Notes under the pieces: model-generated
Told to the model about the DNA's origin: nothing
Database searches by the model: none
Seen by the model: only the letters and a program-made list of their open reading frames with translations
NCBI RefSeq assembly: GCF_017562075.2
Contig: NC_054081.1
Coordinates: 16,648,542 to 16,712,541 of the forward strand
Length of the DNA stretch: 64,000 bases
Direction: 5' to 3'
Source: Anopheles merus
Lineage: Eukaryota; Arthropoda; Insecta; Diptera; Culicidae
Part shown: positions 58,162 to 64,000 of the stretch, piece after piece
How positions within the stretch are numbered: the first letter of the stretch is position 1
Layout of the letters: each line of letters opens with the position of its first letter
Position numbers and translations under genes: made by a program

Positions 58162-60261
58162 TACACAGCAGCGAACGGGAAAATTGTGAGGAAAACCCAT
58201 CCCGCGTGGCACCAAGCGCGGCCATCTTTCCTTGGCTTCCCAGATCACGTTCGTTTACCCCGTTGGAGGTACGGTTTTTTTCGTTTCCGTCCAGAAGTTT
58301 GTATCGTTGGAGCCGCTTAGCTGCTCACGGCTCGACAGTCCTTCCTCACAGGTCGTACCTCCCCTTGCTGTGTGTGCGTGTGTCTTGGTTCGATCGCGCT
58401 CGCTGTCCAAACAGGCGAGCGTTTTGACTGTAAACCATTCCCTGTCTAACCGAAACGGAATCGCTGAACCGAAGGCTGTAAGTTATTTGATGGTTTGAAG
58501 CTTAGGTTGACAGAGAGGGGGCAGGGGGTTTACCATCGCATGTCATGCGATCGCGGTGTGTTGGGTGTGCTGTGCTGGGAGGGGACGGAGCAAGATTAAA
58601 GCAAAAAGTTAGTCCCGGGAGCCCTGGGAAGTTTGGTTGGTTTAGGATTAGTTCGACACAGCAGGATGATTTTTTTGTGTTTGTTTGCTCCTCATCTCTC
58701 TACTCTGTTTCTCGCTCACTCACACACTCGCTACTTGTCATCTTATTTTTGACGATGAAGTTTGTCGGCTTGCAAGTTATGCTGCTGATAACATGAACCA
58801 AACCAGAGTTGTGGCAACAAGCGTGAGCGAAGTTTTCGGTATATTTTCACCATCGCTCATCCTCGCTTCGTCCCACCTTCGGCTTTATGAATTCGTTACG
58901 TTCGATTCATTACATCTCGTACTCATTACGGCACGGTGGTGCACGCTGCCCTTGGACTTGCCCGGGTCACATGCGGGACGAAAAAGTCGATCGACGTTGC
59001 GTAAAGTTGCCGTATGTTCAGAGTGCGTTTTCTTCCAAATGCAAATGTAAATCAGTTTGAATAGTTAAGTTTGCCATCAGTTGAGTATTCGCTTGTGTGC
59101 CTTTTCGGTACAGTTAGTATGGATGTTCCGAACGTGCAGCTTCGGCAGAACCAAACCCATCAAACCCATGCGCAAACAATTAAATTCTCGCTTCCTTCCT
59201 TCACACCTTTTCGGCATCTTCGTAAACGCTCGCAAACGGTGTTGAGGTGGTCCACATTTTTATGACACCACCGTGGATCATTCAAGCCGCACACACACGC
59301 GCTGGCAAAGGAATTGGCTCAGCTCGGGCAGATTGATACCGTCTCGGAATGTACTCGGCTCACAGTGACGCGTACTTTACGACTTTTGTTATGATTTACG
59401 ACCGTGCGCGGAGGTTCGAACACCAAAGCACAGCTTCCGAAAGACTGGAAGATTTCATGCATGCAAAGAGGAGTATGGTACGGGACGGATAGGGGGTTTG
59501 TGCCTTTGCGCTCATATGCACAATTGCAATCGGTCCTTGGCGCGTTGGGATAAAGCAGAGCGCTTTGTTCGCTGGTCGTTGGCCTCTGGAATCGAAAGAT
59601 GAGGTAAAAAGAGTAGCAGACCGGCTTGTCCTTGCAGGGTAAGAAAGTTTGCGTTCGGCGCATACCAGCAGCGCTTTTTCTTCTTCTTTGCACGCCTGCG
59701 GGATGTTTCTTACACAACCGTCTGCAGTGGGCCCCATGTGCACCAGTGCCATCCATGTCTTGGCAGGCAAGCGCACGGCAAAATCATACATAGATTCAGA
59801 TCGTTCTGTTACGCGTTCGGCACGGGAAAGTCAACCCGCGTGCGGCTCGTAAAAAATAATGAACGATGTTGCGAGTACCCTGCGGAAGAGGGGGACGCGA
59901 TGCTATAAAATTAGTTCGCTGCTACATCTTTCTGCGCCTTCGCGGCAATCGTGGGAAAAAAACATGGGGGCTAAACGGACCTCTCAAGCCAAGCGGAGAA
60001 CTCTTTCCTATTAAAAACGATGCTCTGTGGGTGTGCGTCTGTGTAGGGGCGAAGACTGTGGCAAAATTAGGTTTTGTCGGCTTGCCTGCAGGGTGGTGCC
60101 GCACAAGGTAAAAGAGTGGGCCAATTTTCGAGCCCCAATTGTGTGTGCGTGTGTGTGTGAGTGCTGCTTCTTGGAGAAAAAATTGCTTCCGTGCGGTCGG
60201 ACAGTTTCCGACTTGCTTTTGCTTTTACTTCCAGTGTACAATGATTTACATCCATTTTGAA

Positions 60262-60264
<3 letters not shown>
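58159..60264. other. No gene recognised
   Basis: Single-copy, GC-balanced DNA with scattered short pyrimidine runs. Many overlapping short frames in all phases, none with a domain or splice support. Confidence 0.4.

Positions 60265-60327
<63 letters not shown>
60265..60327. repeat. CA microsatellite
   Basis: About 31 uninterrupted CA units, the longest simple repeat in the window; a (TG)n run of about 9 units lies 200 bp further on at 60523-60540. Confidence 0.9.
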
Positions 60328-60330
<3 letters not shown>

Positions 60331-63300
60331 TACACACCCACCGCCCGCTGCAATGATGCCGAAAACGGCAGGACTGGCAGCATAATTTTATTTTCCATGA
60401 ATAATTTTAATTTTCCAAAGCCACATATTACACACAGACAGTAGTTAAGGTTGGCGAAAAAGTTACGCGCCACACGGCGGGTGCTACAGGAAGTAGGCAA
60501 ATTTGCCCGACAAAATAGCTCTGTGTGTGTGTGTGTGTGTTTGTGTCCGGAAACTGGTGCTAGGAGCTTGTCGACATTTGCATAACAAAACTGGGAAAGG
60601 AGGTCCCAAAAAACTCACTCTTTTCCGATGCTTCCGAAGCAGACTTCGGTATTGGGGTCCGTGTCGTCCGCTTTTCCTGCAAATAACTTCGCACCCCTGC
60701 TCTTCACGCATTCGCTCTCGCAAGGAAGCTCCGGTTTGCTTTGCTGCACATGTGGGCGGGTTTGGTCGGGGCCCTAAAGTTGGCCTAACTTTTGATTTTT
60801 TTGTGCACAATTCATCATTACTTTCTAAACGTCCGCCTTTACGTTTAGAAAGTCTGGAACACCTGAAAAGCTGCTGGGATTCACCTGCGCTCTTGGCAAA
60901 GAGTGCTGTTGAGAGGCTGGTGCCGATCAGCTATCCAAACTGCTAATCCTCTTTTTCAATTGAGTGTCTTTCAGCCGGTCGGTACACTCGCTAGCCAACG
61001 CAGCAGTCCGGGAAAATGGAGCCCCAAACAATGAAACGTAATGAACGGTGGGAGCCCGGGCCAAAAATAGCTTTTCGAACCGAGGTCGAGGCATCCTAAC
61101 GTCCTGTACGGAAGATGTAAACCGAGACGGCAGAGTATATGTCCGTGTGTGCGTGTGTGTGTGTCGGAATTGATGTTGGAGGCAGGTAATCCTTCACGTC
61201 TACACACGGATGAAACCTACTATCCTTTGTACCTATGGTGTTCCCACGGTTGGCATCTCTTTCGGGTCGCTTTTCCTTCCCAAGGACGCATTACGCACCC
61301 TTAACCTTTTCCCACAGTAGCCGGTTGAAGCTTACCGATCATAGAACGACCGGCACAACTTGCCAGGAGTTTCAGAGATGAAGCGTTTGGTCCATGAACG
61401 TCATCAACCATCCAGTGTTAGGCATGCTGGATAGAAGTCAAACCACAGTTAGCATGTTTTTTTCTTCCACTGCCTAGCATTAATTCTCTCAATTACGGAC
61501 TGCGGTGTGTATCTGGCCTGGCTGGAGAAGTCAATTATTCCGCAAGAGCATTGGAGTTCAATGCACCCAGAGCCTGCACGTACTTGGCATCTGATTTAAT
61601 GTGCAGTGGTTGGAGTAATTTTGGTAAAGAATGCCCCCATTTTCACTGCTGCATGGGACCTTCGGAGTCCAAGAATTATTGATAGACCTTCCATGAAGGC
61701 TACAATGTTGTTGCACGTACAAGGCAGCACTTGAAACCCCAAAGAATATTTTTCGCTCAACCAAGCGTTTGAAGTGGCATGGAATACTAACTTTGCCACA
61801 TTTTCAGAAGGATGGTTGTCTGTGTGCTCGCATCTGTGTCGCTTTGATTCATGGCAGCATAATTAGACAACTTCTGAGCTTGAGGGAAAAAAATCTCAAA
61901 ACCAGGAACGCATCCAAGTAGAAGCCAGGAAACCATTGAACCGCCTTCCGCCCATCCCGACCAACAATCGAGCATTGTGACAATCAAGTCAGTTATTTCC
62001 GAGAACACCTCGTCTACCATGAAAACGCCACCCGGAACTGCTGTATCTATGCGCACGGGGGTGGAAAGCGCATATAGAAGCATCTCTTCCGTTGCTTTTT
62101 CTACGAGCCAACATGAACTCAATTTATCTATTCCAGTGTCGTGCGCCAAGTACACGTCTGCCTCGGGATCTCACTCCGTCATGGCTGACTTACTGCGGCT
62201 TCCTGCTGCTTCTGCTGCTGAGCGACTGAAGATGCGACCTTACCCGGTTCCGGTCGGGTACCGCACACCGCTCTGTGTTGCTACAAATTTGCCATATTAA
62301 TGGCCGAACGACGACTCTTCCAGGCGGGTGTTGCGTCCCATAGCGTGCAGGCATGGCGATTTAATATCCTACCAACAAACACCAGCCCCCTCCACCACCA
62401 ATCGCCGGTGCGGGAAATAGAAAATTTTGCCAAAATAGACGAGCCGTACGAGGTTTCCTGTTTTGGGGTTCTTCGGGGGAAGGATATCGCCTTGCTCGCA
62501 CTTCTATTTTATCGTCCTCGTTATTAATGTACCGGTGGTCGAGCTGGACGAGCTCGAGTGTGCCAGGCATACTTCCACGCTCCATCTCCCCGACCCGTCC
62601 TCCATAGCAAACACACAGCAGCAAATAGGTTGTAATAGTATTCATTAAAACTTCACCCTCAATGACCGACTCCGTACGTGACTCCGTGTACACGCTGTGT
62701 GCACTTGAACCACCCTCCACGGTGCCGGGGACGAGCTTTTTATAATTTTATTTTTGATACAGCCATACCCCCGCCGCTCCTCGCCACGGCAATGCCCCGC
62801 GGCAGCTTCGGTACAAGTCACTTTGCAAATGGTCATTTATTAATTTCGGATGAATCACAGGCAAACCTCCAGGGCAGCGTAAGGACCTTTCGCTCATGGA
62901 ATGATGCCGCTGTGTTTGTGTGTGTGAGAGTGAGTTTCCCACGTTTTCCCGGCTGAATGCTTTTGAAGAAGCTCGTGGGCGGTAAGGCACCGTACATCCA
63001 TTTCCATATTCACCTAGGCACATCCGAAGAGGGCGGGCGTCCGGGACGGCATTTGGGGACGGTAGCCGTCAATAGCAGGAGCGGGTGTTTTTTCCGGTTT
63101 TTCTTTTATTCTGCTTTTTTTGCATGCCACTTAACATCTTCGGGCATATAGTTGATACGCCACACAGGGCAAAAGGGAAGAAAAACCGAGGGACGCGCAA
63201 TGGTGGCTGCAAGGGGGTGGGCGGTACGCTTCGCTAAGGTCGTGCCGTTTGCGGCTGTTCCGTCCATTTATTCATTAGTTTTAAGGTACTTTGCTCGCAC

Positions 63301-64000
63301 GGTTGCCGGCAACTTACTTTGCATGTTTTGCGGCCGTATTTGCACAGGACTTGTGTCGCCCGTGTGCACAATAAGCTTAGGAGTGTGCTTATTTGATTAT
63401 AATTTCGACCGTTGGAACGTCCAGGCAGCAGCCGGCCGGTCCTCGCTTGGCAGTAGTCTGTGGAGGGTTTGATGTTTTTTTTTTGCTAGCGCACACAAAT
63501 ATACGCACAAAAAGCACACACGCAACAGAACACTCGAAGTAGAGAGGACTGTATGGGATGTTGCTGTTGGTCGATGAAGGTGACAACCTGCTCGTCATGG
63601 GTCCAAATGTTGCGTGAATCCTCTTAAGCATAGTTCATAAGTGGATTAGGCAGGAAAACATAAGAAAAACAACAACAACAACAAGAATGTCGAGTTTTTC
63701 CTGTTTTACTTATACTTACATTATTTTTAATAAAGAGAAAGCAATATCTTTCGATAGATTACAAGAGTGTTATTGAAACAGGCGTTATAATTCCTATTTC
63801 CTTGAAATTCATTCCGACTATCTAGATACCACTGGACGATAGGATACGATTAGGACCTTACAAATATATTTGGCTGCTCAACTCATGAGCATGGCATGTC
63901 CCACTAGCTAAGGTCAGGCTTCTTGCCTCCAACACTTCCAGTAAGGGAAGACTTTTACAGATTGTCATGATTGCCTGGACGACCATTTGCCAATAACGAA
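60328..64000. other. No gene recognised to the end of the window
   Basis: Mostly single-copy DNA of moderate GC. A short inverted pair lies at 60818-60850 (actttctaaacgt / acgtttagaaagt), and a CAA run at 63668-63682. Short frames such as that at 61977-62300 show no family resemblance. The DNA could be intergenic or the intron of a neighbouring gene. Confidence 0.4.

Noticed and set aside
60067..60337. Poly-(CV) or poly-(TH) frames over microsatellites
   Set aside because: Direct translation of dinucleotide repeats.
1..64000. CRISPR arrays, bacterial operons, tRNA or rRNA genes
   Set aside because: Tandem repeats here are microsatellites or MITE interiors; tRNA-like boxes occur only inside SINE fragments; gene structure is eukaryotic with introns.

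Overview
The window reads as nuclear DNA of an anopheline mosquito, most likely of the Anopheles gambiae group. GC-rich exons with canonical GT-AG introns sit in AT-rich intergenic DNA packed with short DNA transposons (MITEs). There are also pieces resembling the mosquito tRNA-derived SINE200 family, LINE remnants and several CA/TG and CT microsatellites. The species call is inference; no database was searched. Most lengths and phases were rebuilt by hand from splice signals, and all five multi-exon genes with complete ends close in frame.

Layout, left to right: a LINE tail (about 0.9-1.2 kb); an acyl-CoA synthetase / luciferase-like gene (+, 3592-5343); dynactin p62 / DCTN4 (-, 5766-11214), tail to tail with it and carrying a 3.7 kb intron; a nested MITE cluster (12.1-13.1 kb); ERp44 (+, 14168-17481, seven exons, C-terminal RDEL); OSTM1 (+, 20661-21809); a large nested transposon nest (22.1-26.0 kb); a sorting nexin of the SNX25/Snazarus type (+, 26679-30365); GPR107/GPR108-like seven-transmembrane protein (+, 35287-40557, eight exons); and the last two exons of a C2H2 zinc-finger gene (-, 43428-51400), whose 5' part is not found in the window. 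From about 51.4 to 64 kb I find no gene, only microsatellites, a LINE remnant and MITE fragments; much of it may be the upstream intron or regulatory DNA of the zinc-finger gene.

The genes are independent single-transcript units, not an operon. Four of them (ERp44, OSTM1, the SNX25-like protein, GPR107) act in the secretory or endolysosomal system, and dynactin moves the same membranes; I see no sequence evidence that this grouping is more than chance.

The most unusual content is in the non-coding DNA. In the 22-26 kb nest, empty-site comparison between copies shows insertions within insertions at least four levels deep. Elements with CCCAA... ends there consistently duplicate only 2 bp of arbitrary sequence. 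A second group, hAT-like elements built from degenerate GGAATCG or GATTC repeats, has three copies flanked by 8-bp target duplications (8/8, 7/8 and 7/8 matches). Two other hAT-like elements (30.6-31.6 kb and 44.3-45.6 kb) also keep 8-bp duplications.
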